Positions 15,806 through 24,370 of a stretch of 46,510 nt of DNA are shown here, piece by piece; within the stretch, counting starts at the first letter, position 1; each line of letters opens with the position of its first letter. A program made the translations under genes and the position numbers. The notes under the pieces were generated by a model. It searched no databases, was not told the DNA's origin, and saw only the letters and a list, made by a program, of their open reading frames with translations. Source of the stretch: Planctomycetota bacterium (GTDB lineage Bacteria; Planctomycetota; UBA1135; GCA-002686595); NCBI GenBank assembly GCA_020638835.1, contig JACKHV010000011.1, positions 1 to 46,510 of the forward strand, in the 5' to 3' direction.

Positions 15806-17629
15806 TTGTTTCGCCCCGAAACGACGATCCGCCGCCCCGCCGACGAGGATCCGGCCTTGGCCAAGAGCGATACCGCCACTCCCACCCTCTTCGAAGACGA
15901 CGTGACCCCCAAGAAGCGCAGCAAGCGAGCCGCGAAGCCGCGGAAGGGCGGTGACGAAGCGTCCGAGCCCCAGTCCGCCCGCGCCGCCGGCCGCCGCTCC
16001 GACGCCGCCGAGATGGCGACGAAGCAGCGCGAGATCTCGGTCTCCGAGTTCTTCACCAAGAACCGCCACCTACTGGGCTTCGACAGCCCGCTCAAGGCGC
16101 TGCTGACCGCGGTCAAGGAAGCCGTCGACAACTCGCTCGACGCCTGCGAGGAGGCCGGCATCCTGCCCGAGATCTCCGTCGAGATCACGCAGACCGGCGA
16201 GAAGACCTACCTGATGGCCGTCGAGGACAACGGTCCCGGCATCATCGACACGCAGGTCGGCAAGGTCTTCGGCAAGCTGCTCTACGGCTCGAAGTTCCAC
16301 AAGCTCTCGCAGAGCCGCGGCCAGCAAGGCATCGGCATCTCCGCGGCGGGCATGTACGGACAGCTCACGACGGGCAAGCCGGTCGTGATCCGCTCGCGCA
16401 CAGGCAAGCGCAAGAACGCCGTCGGCTTCACGCTGTCGATCGACACGGCGCGCAACAAGCCGGAGATCCACACGCAGGAAGTGGTCGAGTGGGACAAGGA
16501 CCACGGTACGCGCGTAGAGATCGACATGGAGGCCAAGTACCAGAAGGGCTTGCGCTCCGTCGACATGTACCTGAAGCAGACGGCGATCGCGAACCCGCAC
16601 CTGACGCTGCACTTCACCGATCCGTCGGGTGAGAAGGTCACCTACGAGCGCGGCTCGAAGGAGATGCCGCCCGAGACCGTCGAGATCAAGCCGCACCCTC
16701 ACGGCGTCGAGCTCGGCCGCTTGATCGCGATGCTGAAGGAGACGACGGCGCGCTCGCTCTCGGGCTTCCTGCAAGAAGAGTTCTCGCGCGTCGGCCCGAC
16801 CGTCGCGAAGCGCATCATCGCCGCGGCGGGCAAGGGACTGACCGAGAAGAGCTATCCGTCGCGCATCGCACGCGAGGAAGCGTCCGCGCTGCACAAGGCG
16901 ATCCAGGAGACGAAGATCTCCGCGCCGTCCACGGACTGCATCGCGCCGATCGGCGAGGATCTGCTGCTGTCGGGCCTCAAGAAGGAGATCGAGGCGGACT
17001 TCTACGTCGCGTGCGTGCGGCCGGCGGCCGTTTACCGCGGCAACCCCTTCCAGATCGAAGTCGGCCTGGCGTTCGGCAAGCCGGGCGGCACGGGGCTCGA
17101 ACTCGCCGAGAGCGGCCGCATCCTGAAGAAGGACAAGTCGAAGGTCGTCACGGAGGACCTCGTCGGGAACGCCGACGAACCGATTCGCGTCGTGCGCATC
17201 GCGAACCGCGTGCCGCTGCTCTACCAGCAGTCCGGCTGCGCGATCACCAAGGCGGTCACGCAGACGAACTGGCGCTCCTACGGCCTGACGCACCCGCGCG
17301 GTGCGCTGCCGATCGGCCCGATGGCCGTGATGGTGCACATCGCGAGCGTCTGGGTGCCGTTCACCTCCGAGTCGAAGGAGGCGATCGCGGCGTACCCCGA
17401 GATCCTGAAGGAGATCAAGCTCGGCCTGCAGGAGTGCGGCCGCAAGCTCGGCACCTACATCCGCAAAGGCAAGCGCCTGAAGCGCGAGTACGAGAAGCGC
17501 TCCTTCATCGAGAAGTACATCCCCCACATCGGCGTGGCGCTGCAAGAGATCCTCGAGCTCACCGACCAGGAGCGCGACTCCACGGTCGAGGAGCTGGAAG
17601 ACGTGCTGCACAAGAGCCGCAAGTTCTAG
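15806..17629 (+). CDS. top6B: DNA topoisomerase VI subunit B
   Basis: 607 aa from TTG 15806. This is the ATPase subunit of the type IIB enzyme that passes one DNA duplex through another. The GHKL fold is clear: N-box EAVDNSLDA (105-113), VEDNGPGI (139-146) and GQQGIGISAAGMYG (172-185). The transducer domain includes AGKGL and TNWRSYGLTHP, and the C-terminus is RSFIEKYIPHIGVALQEIL. Length is normal apart from a Lys/Ala-rich N-terminal extension of about 70 residues. Two inner starts are possible: TTG 15857 with a GAGG Shine-Dalgarno sequence, and the ATG giving MATKQREIS. Subunit A follows after 30 nt. Topoisomerase VI is characteristic of archaea and plants and sporadic in bacteria, so transfer is likely. 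Confidence 0.95.
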   Translation: MFRPETTIRRPADEDPALAKSDTATPTLFEDDVTPKKRSKRAAKPRKGGDEASEPQSARAAGRRSDAAEMATKQREISVSEFFTKNRHLLGFDSPLKALLTAVKEAVDNSLDACEEAGILPEISVEITQTGEKTYLMAVEDNGPGIIDTQVGKVFGKLLYGSKFHKLSQSRGQQGIGISAAGMYGQLTTGKPVVIRSRTGKRKNAVGFTLSIDTARNKPEIHTQEVVEWDKDHGTRVEIDMEAKYQKGLRSVDMYLKQTAIANPHLTLHFTDPSGEKVTYERGSKEMPPETVEIKPHPHGVELGRLIAMLKETTARSLSGFLQEEFSRVGPTVAKRIIAAAGKGLTEKSYPSRIAREEASALHKAIQETKISAPSTDCIAPIGEDLLLSGLKKEIEADFYVACVRPAAVYRGNPFQIEVGLAFGKPGGTGLELAESGRILKKDKSKVVTEDLVGNADEPIRVVRIANRVPLLYQQSGCAITKAVTQTNWRSYGLTHPRGALPIGPMAVMVHIASVWVPFTSESKEAIAAYPEILKEIKLGLQECGRKLGTYIRKGKRLKREYEKRSFIEKYIPHIGVALQEILELTDQERDSTVEELEDVLHKSRKF

Positions 17630-17659
17630 AAGTCCCCCACGCCGCACGGAAGCACGAAG

Positions 17660-18856
17660 ATGGCCAAGAAAGCCTCCAAGAAGAAGGTCTCGCGCAAGAA
17701 GGCCCCCGCGAAGAACGCGACCACCGGTCGCGCCGCGACGGGCAAGCTCGATGAGCTCGACAAGAAGACCGTCGCCCTGATCGAGAGCACCGCGGATCGC
17801 GTGCGCAAGTCGATCGACAGCCGCGTCCTTCCCGAGCTGCGCTTCCCGGTGCGCAGCCTCTCGAACGTGAAGTACGAGAAGCAGACCGGCTACTTCCAGC
17901 TCGGCAAGGGCCGCAAGGTCCGCGCGCTCAGCGTGAACACGGTGAAGAACTTCGCCCAGACGCTGCGCCTGATGTCGATCTCGAAGGACATGGTCCTCGG
18001 CAACGACTTCGCGACGAAGCGGGAGGCGTACTACGTCTCGAAGAACTGGGGTGAGTGCAAGTTCAACGACCAGGCCGAGTCGGACTCGGTGATGGACGAC
18101 ATCGAAGCCCTCGCCAGCCTCGACGGTCTGTCGCGCGAACAGCTGCGCTACTTCCCCGAAGAACACGGCGGCTCCGTCGCGGGCAATCTCGTCGTCGTCG
18201 ACAAGGACACGGAGACGGGCCAATCGATCCGCATCGACTGCACGGCCTTCGGCACGGGCTCGTACTCGATCCCCCACTCGGTCGAGCACTTGAAGTTCGA
18301 GACCGACGCCAAGTTCGTCCTCGCGATCGAGACCGGCGGTATGTTCCAGCGCCTGAACAACCACAAGTTCTGGAAGAAGGCGGGCTGCATCCTGGTCGAG
18401 ATGGCCGGCGTGCCGACGCGCGCGACCCGCCGCTTCATCCGGCGGCTCTCCGAGGACAAGAAGATCCCGGTCTACTGCTTCGTCGACTGCGACCCCTACG
18501 GCATCGCGAACATCTACCGCACGCTGAAGGTCGGCTCGGGCAACGCGGCGCACATCAACCGCTTCTTCTGCGTCCCGAACGCGCAGTACCTCGGCGTGAC
18601 GCCGCAGGACATCAAGGACTTCAAGCTCGAGGACGCGACGCACGAGCTGCAGCCCGTCGACGTCAAGCGCGCCAAGGACGCGCTGAAGAACGACCCCTTC
18701 TTCAAGGCGCACAAGCCCTGGGTCACGGCGCTGAACACGATGCTCAAGATGGGCGTGCGTGCCGAGCAGCAGGCCCTCGCGAAGTGGGGACTGAACTTCG
18801 TGCTCGACGAGTACCTGCCGCGCAAGCTCAAGGACAAGAAGTCCTTCCTGCCGTAG
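17660..18856 (+). CDS. top6A: DNA topoisomerase VI subunit A (Spo11-like)
   Basis: 398 aa. This is the DNA-cleaving subunit. The catalytic tyrosine is expected at Tyr125 in KREAYYVSK (by analogy to the second aromatic of the Spo11 motif). The Toprim domain has the metal-binding Glu224 in LAIETGG and Asp276/Asp278 in FVDCDPYGIAN. The N-terminal ~25 residues are Lys-rich, like those of the B subunit and unlike compact archaeal A subunits, and may bind DNA. The gene follows top6B by 30 nt and the pair is surely one operon. All key residues are present, so an active A2B2 enzyme is expected. Confidence 0.95.
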   Translation: MAKKASKKKVSRKKAPAKNATTGRAATGKLDELDKKTVALIESTADRVRKSIDSRVLPELRFPVRSLSNVKYEKQTGYFQLGKGRKVRALSVNTVKNFAQTLRLMSISKDMVLGNDFATKREAYYVSKNWGECKFNDQAESDSVMDDIEALASLDGLSREQLRYFPEEHGGSVAGNLVVVDKDTETGQSIRIDCTAFGTGSYSIPHSVEHLKFETDAKFVLAIETGGMFQRLNNHKFWKKAGCILVEMAGVPTRATRRFIRRLSEDKKIPVYCFVDCDPYGIANIYRTLKVGSGNAAHINRFFCVPNAQYLGVTPQDIKDFKLEDATHELQPVDVKRAKDALKNDPFFKAHKPWVTALNTMLKMGVRAEQQALAKWGLNFVLDEYLPRKLKDKKSFLP

Positions 18857-18881
18857 CGGCGGCGCGACCGGCGCGAAGCGA

Positions 18882-18915
18882 AGAGCCCCCCGTCACAGCG
18901 GTGACGGGGGGCTCT
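18882..18915. terminator. Terminator-like hairpin after top6A
   Basis: A perfect 15-bp stem (AGAGCCCCCCGTCAC and its complement) with loop AGCG lies between the convergent top6A and DUF3352-like genes. A weak pyrimidine run follows but no T-tract. Confidence 0.7.
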
Positions 18916-18962
18916 CGCGTTCTGCAGCCGGGGGCGCGGCTCGAAGCCTCGCCCCTAGGAAC

Positions 18963-21086
18963 TCAGCGGTCCTCGCGGACCTCGGCGTCCTTGATCACGG
19001 GCTCTTCCACCGCTTCCTCTTCGACGATCTCGTCGAACTCCACGTCGATCATGATGCCGCCGTCGTCGAGTTCGTCGATCCCCTTCGACCAGACGTAGGG
19101 CAGCCCGCCCTCGTCGGTCGGCGCTTCGTACTCGTACGGGTAGCCCCACGGGTCGACCGGCACGGAGGCGAGGTACTGGTTGCCCTGCGCGTCGGGCTTC
19201 GCCAGCTCGGCGAGCGACGACGGGTACTTGCCGTCGTTGGAGGAGGCGTAGACGTCGAGCGCCTCGTAGATCTCCGAGATCTTCTCCCAGGCCTCGATCT
19301 CCTCGGCGCTGAGCTCGGGTTCCTCATACTCCTCCATGCCGAAGTCGTCCATGTGAATGCCGCCGGAGGCCTGCGTAGCTTCGCTCGCGGCCATTCCCGC
19401 GACGGCCATCGCGACGATCGGTCCGGGGACCTCGGCGACCCAGCCGAGCACGCCGGCGATGTTCACCAGGTGCGAGCGGTCGGCGCGATACTCCGCGACC
19501 ATCGCGTCCCCTCGCAGGTGGCCCACGCCGACGAGCGCCTTCGCGCCGCGCGCCAGGTCGTTGTAGGCGGGCAGGATCATTCCCGGATCGCGCTCACCGT
19601 CGCGCGAGCGCACGCCGTTCGCGATGGCGGAGCAGAGCATCGACGTCATGCCGTAGCCGTCGCGCATGAAGCGCGCGGAGTCGAGGTAGATCAGGCTGAT
19701 CGCGGTCGTCATGTCCTCGGGCAGCTGGTCGGTCAGCGCGCGCTGGTCGAGCAGGCTGCGCTTGCCCGACTGGATCTGGCGCGACGCGGCGAGTGCCGCT
19801 TGCGGCGTCATCGCGAACACCGCGGCGTTCCCGACGATCGCCATCGTCGGCTCCATCGGCGCGGGGATGCCGGGCGTCTGCAGCGAGGTGAAGTGTTGGC
19901 CGCCTTCGGACCACCCACGCAGCTGGACGTAGCCTTCGCTCTGCGCCGCGGCCATGCCGCCGATCATCCCGACCATCTGGTCCATGAACGCGCCGAATTC
20001 CTCCGGCGAGACGAGGTCCATGACCATCACGGTCGACATCAAGCCGCCTCCGCCCGTCGAGTCGGATCCGTACATCATGAAGTGCTGTCCGAGCGTGTCG
20101 AGCAGCTCGGTCTGCACGTCGATCCCGGTCTGCTGGTGCACCATCTCCAGCAGGTCGAGGCCTCCGGAGTCGGGCATGTCGCGGAACATCTGGTTCAGGA
20201 AGGCGACGTAGCCCGAGAGGTCGATGCGCGAGACGACGGCCCAGCTCGCGTCCTCGGGGATCCAGCGCACGCGCTCGGCGTCGAGCGCGCCGGCGGGCGC
20301 CATGTGCATCGCACGCATCATCGCGCCGTAACCTTCGGTCGCCACGACCTCGTACGCACGCTGGTCGTCGAAGCCGTAGCTGTACTCGAACGCCATGTCG
20401 GTCAGCCCGAACTGCTCGAGCATCATGTCCATCTGCTCGAGCTCCTCACCCTCGCCGGCGACCTCGGCGACGTGGCGGACCATGTCGAGCGCGCCGCTGT
20501 AGTCCATCCGCATCGTGATCGCGGCCTTCGCACCGTCAGGCATGTACCTGCCGGGCGCCGGCGCCGCGAGATCCGCTTCCTTGCCGAAGCGCACGACGAG
20601 GTCGCGATCGCGACTGCCCATCCACAGCGGCAAGGGTGCGGGGATCACGCTGAGCGCCGAGCCGGCGGTCGGGTCGACGTCGAGCCCGATCGAGCGCAGC
20701 GTCTCAGCGAGTCCGTCGGCGAGGCCTTGCGCGTCGCTCGGCGTCTGCTCGGACAGGCGCAGCTCACCGAAGAGCGGCAGCATCATTCCGGCGATCTGAC
20801 GCTCCTGTCCGAACACGCGGAGGCTCATCGGACCCTCGAGCACCCGGCGCAGCACGGGGAACACGCCCTCAGGCATCGGACCGCCCCCCATCTCGCCCGG
20901 CAGCTCGCGCAGGCGGTCGTCGAGCATGCGAAGCGCGCTGTGCAGCTTCGCGTCCTTCTCGCTGACGAAGAGGGCGTCGATGCCGCGGCAGTCGAGCGAC
21001 AACAGCTCGCGCCCTTCGGCGGCCGGGGTGGTTTCTTGGATCGGGAGCAGGAGCGGGACGCTCAGACAGGCTTGCAGGAGGATCAT
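18963..21086 (-). CDS. Secreted DUF3352-like protein with C-terminal GspG-like domain
   Basis: 707 aa with an N-terminal signal peptide (MILLQACLSVPLLLPIQE). Residues ~30-580 resemble the DUF3352-like proteins of planctomycetes: a repeated alpha/beta unit with phrases such as WIPEDASWAVVSRIDLSGY, GIDVQTELLDTLGQHF and GNAAVFAMTPQAALAA. Residues ~598-680 are a type II secretion GspG-like (major pseudopilin) C-terminal domain: LDVYASSNDGKYPSSL, YLASVPVDPWGYPYEY and LPYVWSKGIDELDDGG. The N-terminal prepilin helix is missing, so this cannot be an ordinary pseudopilin. The final ~25 residues are acidic. Function is unknown. The start at 21086 is chosen because it gives the signal peptide. Confidence 0.82.
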   Translation of the reverse strand: MILLQACLSVPLLLPIQETTPAAEGRELLSLDCRGIDALFVSEKDAKLHSALRMLDDRLRELPGEMGGGPMPEGVFPVLRRVLEGPMSLRVFGQERQIAGMMLPLFGELRLSEQTPSDAQGLADGLAETLRSIGLDVDPTAGSALSVIPAPLPLWMGSRDRDLVVRFGKEADLAAPAPGRYMPDGAKAAITMRMDYSGALDMVRHVAEVAGEGEELEQMDMMLEQFGLTDMAFEYSYGFDDQRAYEVVATEGYGAMMRAMHMAPAGALDAERVRWIPEDASWAVVSRIDLSGYVAFLNQMFRDMPDSGGLDLLEMVHQQTGIDVQTELLDTLGQHFMMYGSDSTGGGGLMSTVMVMDLVSPEEFGAFMDQMVGMIGGMAAAQSEGYVQLRGWSEGGQHFTSLQTPGIPAPMEPTMAIVGNAAVFAMTPQAALAASRQIQSGKRSLLDQRALTDQLPEDMTTAISLIYLDSARFMRDGYGMTSMLCSAIANGVRSRDGERDPGMILPAYNDLARGAKALVGVGHLRGDAMVAEYRADRSHLVNIAGVLGWVAEVPGPIVAMAVAGMAASEATQASGGIHMDDFGMEEYEEPELSAEEIEAWEKISEIYEALDVYASSNDGKYPSSLAELAKPDAQGNQYLASVPVDPWGYPYEYEAPTDEGGLPYVWSKGIDELDDGGIMIDVEFDEIVEEEAVEEPVIKDAEVREDR

Positions 21087-21507
21087 CTCGGGGTGCTTTG
21101 GTCGTGGACTCGGTCGATGCGGAGTCCGCCTCGCGGAGTGCCGGGCGCGGATGCGCGCTCGCGGCCTCGGTTCGCGCGCCTCTGCGGAGGCCGCGGCCGG
21201 GCATTTTGAGCCGCGGGCTGCTACGACGCGAGGGCGCAGGGCGTTTCGTCGGGCGACGCCCGGACCGTCGCTGCAGGCACGGGAAGCATCCTCCCGAACC
21301 GGGGCGCCGACGGAGTCGCCGAGAATCCGCCCCGACGCGCTCGGGAGCGCCGGATCCGGCGCCACACGGCTGCAGGACCGGGTCTCCCGGGCCCGCTTCC
21401 CGCGTGGAACCTGCCCCCTTTCTCAATCCGAGACTCCACCCGAACTCTCCGCGCGGTCGATGAGGCGGGTCGAGCCACAATCCCGGGCTCGAGGGGGGCA
21501 ACACAAG
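21087..21507. other. Intergenic region, 421 bp, divergent genes
   Basis: GC-rich region between the DUF3352-like and HDOD genes. The only clear signal is a GAGGGGGG Shine-Dalgarno-like run at 21491-21498 before TTG 21508. No convincing -10/-35 pair, hairpin family member or small gene was recognised. Confidence 0.5.
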
Positions 21508-22584
21508 TTGATCGGTTGGCTGAAATCACTGTTCGCGCGCAAGCGCGACGACTACGTCCGCATCCCGCGCCACGAGGCCGCGACCACCGACACCGTCAAA
21601 CCGGCGCCGAAGCCGAACGGTGAGAAGGTGCGCGCCATCGACGCGCTCGAGGCCGCTCGCAAGCAGGCGGAAGCCGAGAAGTGGCGTCGGACCGGCGTCG
21701 GCAACCTCGACGACCAGGCGAAGAACCGAGGGACGGCTCTCGAGAACGAGCACGAGCTCATCGCGCGCGTCGCGCGCCGCATCGAGGAGCGCAACTTCGA
21801 CCTGCCGCAGCTCCCCGCCACGCAGATGGCGGCGATGAACATGGCCGGCGACCCGAACTGCGAGATCAACAGCGTGGTCGAGCTGATCTCGACCGACCCG
21901 GTGCTCTCGTCGGAGTTGCTGCGCATCGCGAACTCGCCCGCCTACTCGAAGGACGAGCCCGCCGAGACGCTGCACGAAGCGGTCATGCGCCTCGGCACGC
22001 GCGTGCTGCGCTCGATGATCTACACGGTCTCGATCCGCGGCAGCGTCGTCAGCGTCAGGGGCCTGAAGTCCTACAGCGAGGAGATCTGGCGCCAAGCCTT
22101 CATGGTGGGCAACATCGCCAAGACGATCGCGCCGAAGCTGAACATGGAGCCGGAGAAGGCGTTCCTGCTCGGCCTGCTGCACGACGTCGGCAAGATCGTG
22201 CTGCTCTCGGTGCTGAAGAGCGAGAACCTCAAGGCGAAGGACATCCCCCCTTCGACGATGGGCCGGATCTTCTTCCGCTTCCACGAGCGCGCCGGCGGCT
22301 TGATGGCCGAGAGCTGGAAGCTGTCGCCCGAGATCACGAGCGTGATCCAGAAGCACCACGACTTCGCGAACAACCCGGATCACCCGAAGAGCGCGGCGCT
22401 GGTGAGCCTCGCGCACCGCATGGATCTGTACCTCTCGACCGCCGACGAAGAGGGCTTCATGGACCTCATGCGCGCCGAAGAGTTCGAATTCCTCGGCATT
22501 CCGATGGGTGAGCGCCAGGGCGTGCTCTCACGCGGCCGTGCCGCCTATCAGCAGGAGTTCCAGCGCAACCGCAAGGTCGCCTGA
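21508..22584 (+). CDS. HDOD domain protein
   Basis: 358 aa from a TTG. Residues ~1-85 are a basic, variable N-terminus (GWLKSLFARKRDDYVRIP). Residues ~95-300 are an HDOD domain, a relative of the HD phosphohydrolases that has usually lost catalysis and serves in signalling: LPQLPATQMAAMNMA, ELISTDPVLSSELLRIANS, LLHDVGKIVLLSVL and VIQKHHDFANNP. The HDxGK remnant is intact but the full set of metal ligands is not. No output domain is fused. The TTG at 21508 was chosen for its upstream GAGGGGGG; an in-frame ATG at 21460 has no ribosome-binding site. HDOD proteins commonly regulate motility, biofilm or cell-cycle functions; the target here is unknown. Confidence 0.88.
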   Translation: MIGWLKSLFARKRDDYVRIPRHEAATTDTVKPAPKPNGEKVRAIDALEAARKQAEAEKWRRTGVGNLDDQAKNRGTALENEHELIARVARRIEERNFDLPQLPATQMAAMNMAGDPNCEINSVVELISTDPVLSSELLRIANSPAYSKDEPAETLHEAVMRLGTRVLRSMIYTVSIRGSVVSVRGLKSYSEEIWRQAFMVGNIAKTIAPKLNMEPEKAFLLGLLHDVGKIVLLSVLKSENLKAKDIPPSTMGRIFFRFHERAGGLMAESWKLSPEITSVIQKHHDFANNPDHPKSAALVSLAHRMDLYLSTADEEGFMDLMRAEEFEFLGIPMGERQGVLSRGRAAYQQEFQRNRKVA

Positions 22585-22597
22585 GACCCAACCCGAG

Positions 22598-22646
22598 AAC
22601 GCGAGACGCGCGGACCGGCAGCTCGCCGGCCCGCGCGTCTCGCGTT
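22598..22646. terminator. Long hairpin after HDOD gene
   Basis: AACGCGAGACGCGCGG pairs perfectly with 22631-22646, and an inner CCGGC/GCCGG stem continues after one mismatch, around loop AGCTC. Convergent junction, no T-tract. It lacks the GTACCGTGCC core of palindromes A-G. Confidence 0.7.
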
Positions 22647-22663
22647 GGTTGCCTGCTCCGCGG

Positions 22664-23299
22664 CTACTTCTTCAGCACGGCAGCGAGCGCGTCGACCGCC
22701 TTCTGGTCGAAGACGGCGAACAGTTGGTCCTCCGTCGTGCTGCGCGCGTCGACCTCGCAGATGTGCTTGCCCTCGAGGAGGATCATCAGGTTGCGTCCGT
22801 CGCCGCCCGAGGGCTTCAGCACGGCCTTGTGCTCGCCGTACTCGATCAACTCGGAGCCCTTCTCGAGCATCTGCGGGTTCGCAATCCACAGGTTGAACAT
22901 GCTGACCATCGGCGAGTCCGCGGTGATCGTCACCTCCATGCGGCCCTTGCCCTCCTCCATGCGGTAGTCGCGCTTCACCACCGTTCCGACGCTGGCCATC
23001 ATCGCCGCGGCGTAGGGGTTGTTCTCGGCCTGTTCCATCGAGTCGTCGTCCTTGATCGTCCAGCCCGCCGGCGTCGGCAGGGCAGCGAGGATCGCCTTGC
23101 GGCGTTCCTTGGCGACGAGGCTCTGAATGCCTTGCAGCGTCTCGGTGCACGAACCGAAGGACTTGGCTTCCCACTGCGTGGCGAGCGCGGCGTGCAAGTC
23201 CTCGAACTTGGGTGCTTCCTTGGTGACGCGTTTCTGGAGCGGGGCGGCGAAGCCGAAGCCGAGTCCGGCGGCGACGAGGATGCAAATGGCGGTCTTCAT
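22664..23299 (-). CDS. Exported protein of unknown function
   Basis: 211 aa. The N-terminus MKTAICILVAAGLGFGFAAP is a signal peptide. The mature domain carries PAGWTIKDDDSMEQAENNPYAA, YRMEEGKGRMEVTI and KHICEVDARSTTEDQLF, and looks like one compact alpha/beta domain. Related single-domain exported proteins are known only as hypothetical. Lys and Asp content and codon use match the neighbours. It converges with the HDOD gene and diverges from the AlbA_2 regulator. A possible -10-like TATCCT lies about 80 nt upstream on the minus strand. Confidence 0.72.
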   Translation of the reverse strand: MKTAICILVAAGLGFGFAAPLQKRVTKEAPKFEDLHAALATQWEAKSFGSCTETLQGIQSLVAKERRKAILAALPTPAGWTIKDDDSMEQAENNPYAAAMMASVGTVVKRDYRMEEGKGRMEVTITADSPMVSMFNLWIANPQMLEKGSELIEYGEHKAVLKPSGGDGRNLMILLEGKHICEVDARSTTEDQLFAVFDQKAVDALAAVLKK

Positions 23300-23583
23300 G
23301 GTGACTCTCTGTTCCGTGCGGCCAGGTCCCCCCCGGCGCAATTCTCAGGGACGTCGCGCGGCGCGCGACCAGCGACGTGCGAGGATAGCGCGCGCCGGCG
23401 GGCCGATCGAGCCGCCGCCGGGCGCCGATGGCCGCGCGAGTTCGTTGACTTTCGACCCACGCTTTCCTTTGTTCGAGTTCCACGGGACCTGAACGCGCGC
23501 GCCACGCTGCCGGCGGGCGGATCGAGCGGCACGACAGGGACCCGGGTTCTTTGGACGCGATGTCCCTTGGTCCGGCGCCCAGG

Positions 23584-23604
23584 ATTCCTGCCCCGAGCAG
23601 GAAT
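23584..23604. promoter_or_regulatory. Operator-like inverted repeat before AlbA_2 gene
   Basis: ATTCCTGC-CCCGA-GCAGGAAT is a perfect 8-bp inverted repeat. It covers where the -35 hexamer should be for the -10 at 23617. Since the downstream gene encodes a winged-helix protein, this may be its own operator (inference). Confidence 0.5.
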
Positions 23605-23616
23605 TCCGATTTGGGT

Positions 23617-23622
23617 TAGGAT
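23617..23622 (+). promoter_or_regulatory. -10 hexamer TAGGAT for the AlbA_2 gene
   Basis: TAGGAT overlaps an upstream in-frame ATG at 23621, so that ATG would precede the transcription start. This favours the ATG at 23654 as the real start. Confidence 0.42.
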
Positions 23623-23653
23623 GGAGACAGCGGTGAGAGGGCCGCTTGGCAAC

Positions 23654-24280
23654 ATGATCGAACGCAGTTTTCGGGCCGAGGGGCCCGAGGTCGAGTGGAA
23701 GGTGAGCCTCCCCCAGCGGGACCGCATCGCCAACACCATCGCCGCCTTCGCGAACGGCTGCGGGGGCTCGGTGCTCGTCGGCATCCGGGACGACGGCCGC
23801 ATCAAGGGCATCTCGAACCCGCCGGCCGTGCGCTCCGAGCTCGAGCGCGTGAACCGCGAGCGCATCGTGCCCTCCGTCCCGATCCACTACATCGTGCGCG
23901 AGGTCGAGGGGCGGCGCGTGCTCGAGGCCCGCGTCCAGCGCGCGCTGCAACGCCCGGTCATGGTGCACGGCCCCGACGGCGACGTCCGCGTCTACGTGCG
24001 CGAACACGCCTCGAGCCGCCCCGCGAACGAGGACGAGATCCGCCTGTTACGGCGCCGCCCCGAGCGCGTGCGCATCGACGCGCGCATGCGCCGCCTGCTC
24101 GACGCGGTCTGTCGCCTCGACCGCCCGACGATCGCGGACGTCGCGAAGGCCGCGCGCCTCGGACTGCGCACGGCGCGCCCGCTGCTGCTGAACCTGCGCC
24201 GCGCCGGGCTGATCGGGCAGAAGGACGGCCGCCGGCTGTGGATCACGCCGTCCGGCTACCGCGTGCTCGAAGGCCTCTGA
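23654..24280 (+). CDS. AlbA_2/Schlafen-like protein with winged-helix domain
   Basis: 208 aa. Residues ~8-125 are an AlbA_2 (Schlafen-type AAA_4) domain: VEWKVSLPQRDRIANTIAAFANGCGGSVLVGI, DDGRIKGI and VYVREHASSRPA. Residues ~140-208 are a winged helix: RMRRLLDAVCRLDRPTIADVAKAARLGLRTARPLLLNL and RRLWITPSGYRVL. Proteins with this architecture are annotated as putative transcriptional regulators. The start at 23654 is preferred because an earlier ATG at 23621 lies inside the -10 hexamer; a GAGAGG lies 13 nt upstream. An inverted repeat covers the -35 position, so it may repress itself. DoxX and cls follow in the same direction. Confidence 0.85.
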   Translation: MIERSFRAEGPEVEWKVSLPQRDRIANTIAAFANGCGGSVLVGIRDDGRIKGISNPPAVRSELERVNRERIVPSVPIHYIVREVEGRRVLEARVQRALQRPVMVHGPDGDVRVYVREHASSRPANEDEIRLLRRRPERVRIDARMRRLLDAVCRLDRPTIADVAKAARLGLRTARPLLLNLRRAGLIGQKDGRRLWITPSGYRVLEGL

Positions 24281-24322
24281 GTCACGCGCGCGAAGGCATG
24301 CAGCCCGCGAGCTCCAGGGCGC

Positions 24323-24328
24323 TAGGAT
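24323..24328 (+). promoter_or_regulatory. -10 hexamer TAGGAT for doxX-like gene
   Basis: TAGGAT lies 42 nt before the ATG at 24371 (35 nt before an out-of-frame ATG at 24364). It may drive both the DoxX and cls genes. Confidence 0.38.
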
Positions 24329-24370
24329 CTGGGACGTCCCCGCTCCCTACCGCCCGGATCAAGATGCCCC

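Larger units (their letters stand above)
23300..23653. other. Intergenic region, 354 bp, divergent genes
   Basis: It holds the operator-like inverted repeat at 23584 and the -10 element at 23617. Further upstream TTGACT at about 23444 might be a -35, but its partner hexamer is poor. No small gene was recognised. Confidence 0.5.

Noticed and set aside
16070..18712. 880-codon minus-strand frame opposite top6B and top6A
   Set aside because: It is composed mostly of Arg, Val, Leu, Asp and Ala and matches no family, while both topoisomerase subunits on the other strand have all motifs.
19353..21209. Long plus-strand frame opposite the DUF3352-like gene
   Set aside because: Arg/His/Glu-rich shadow; the minus strand holds a signal peptide and a GspG-like domain.
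23621..23653. ATG at 23621 as the start of the AlbA_2 gene
   Set aside because: It overlaps the probable -10 hexamer TAGGAT, so it would precede the transcription start.
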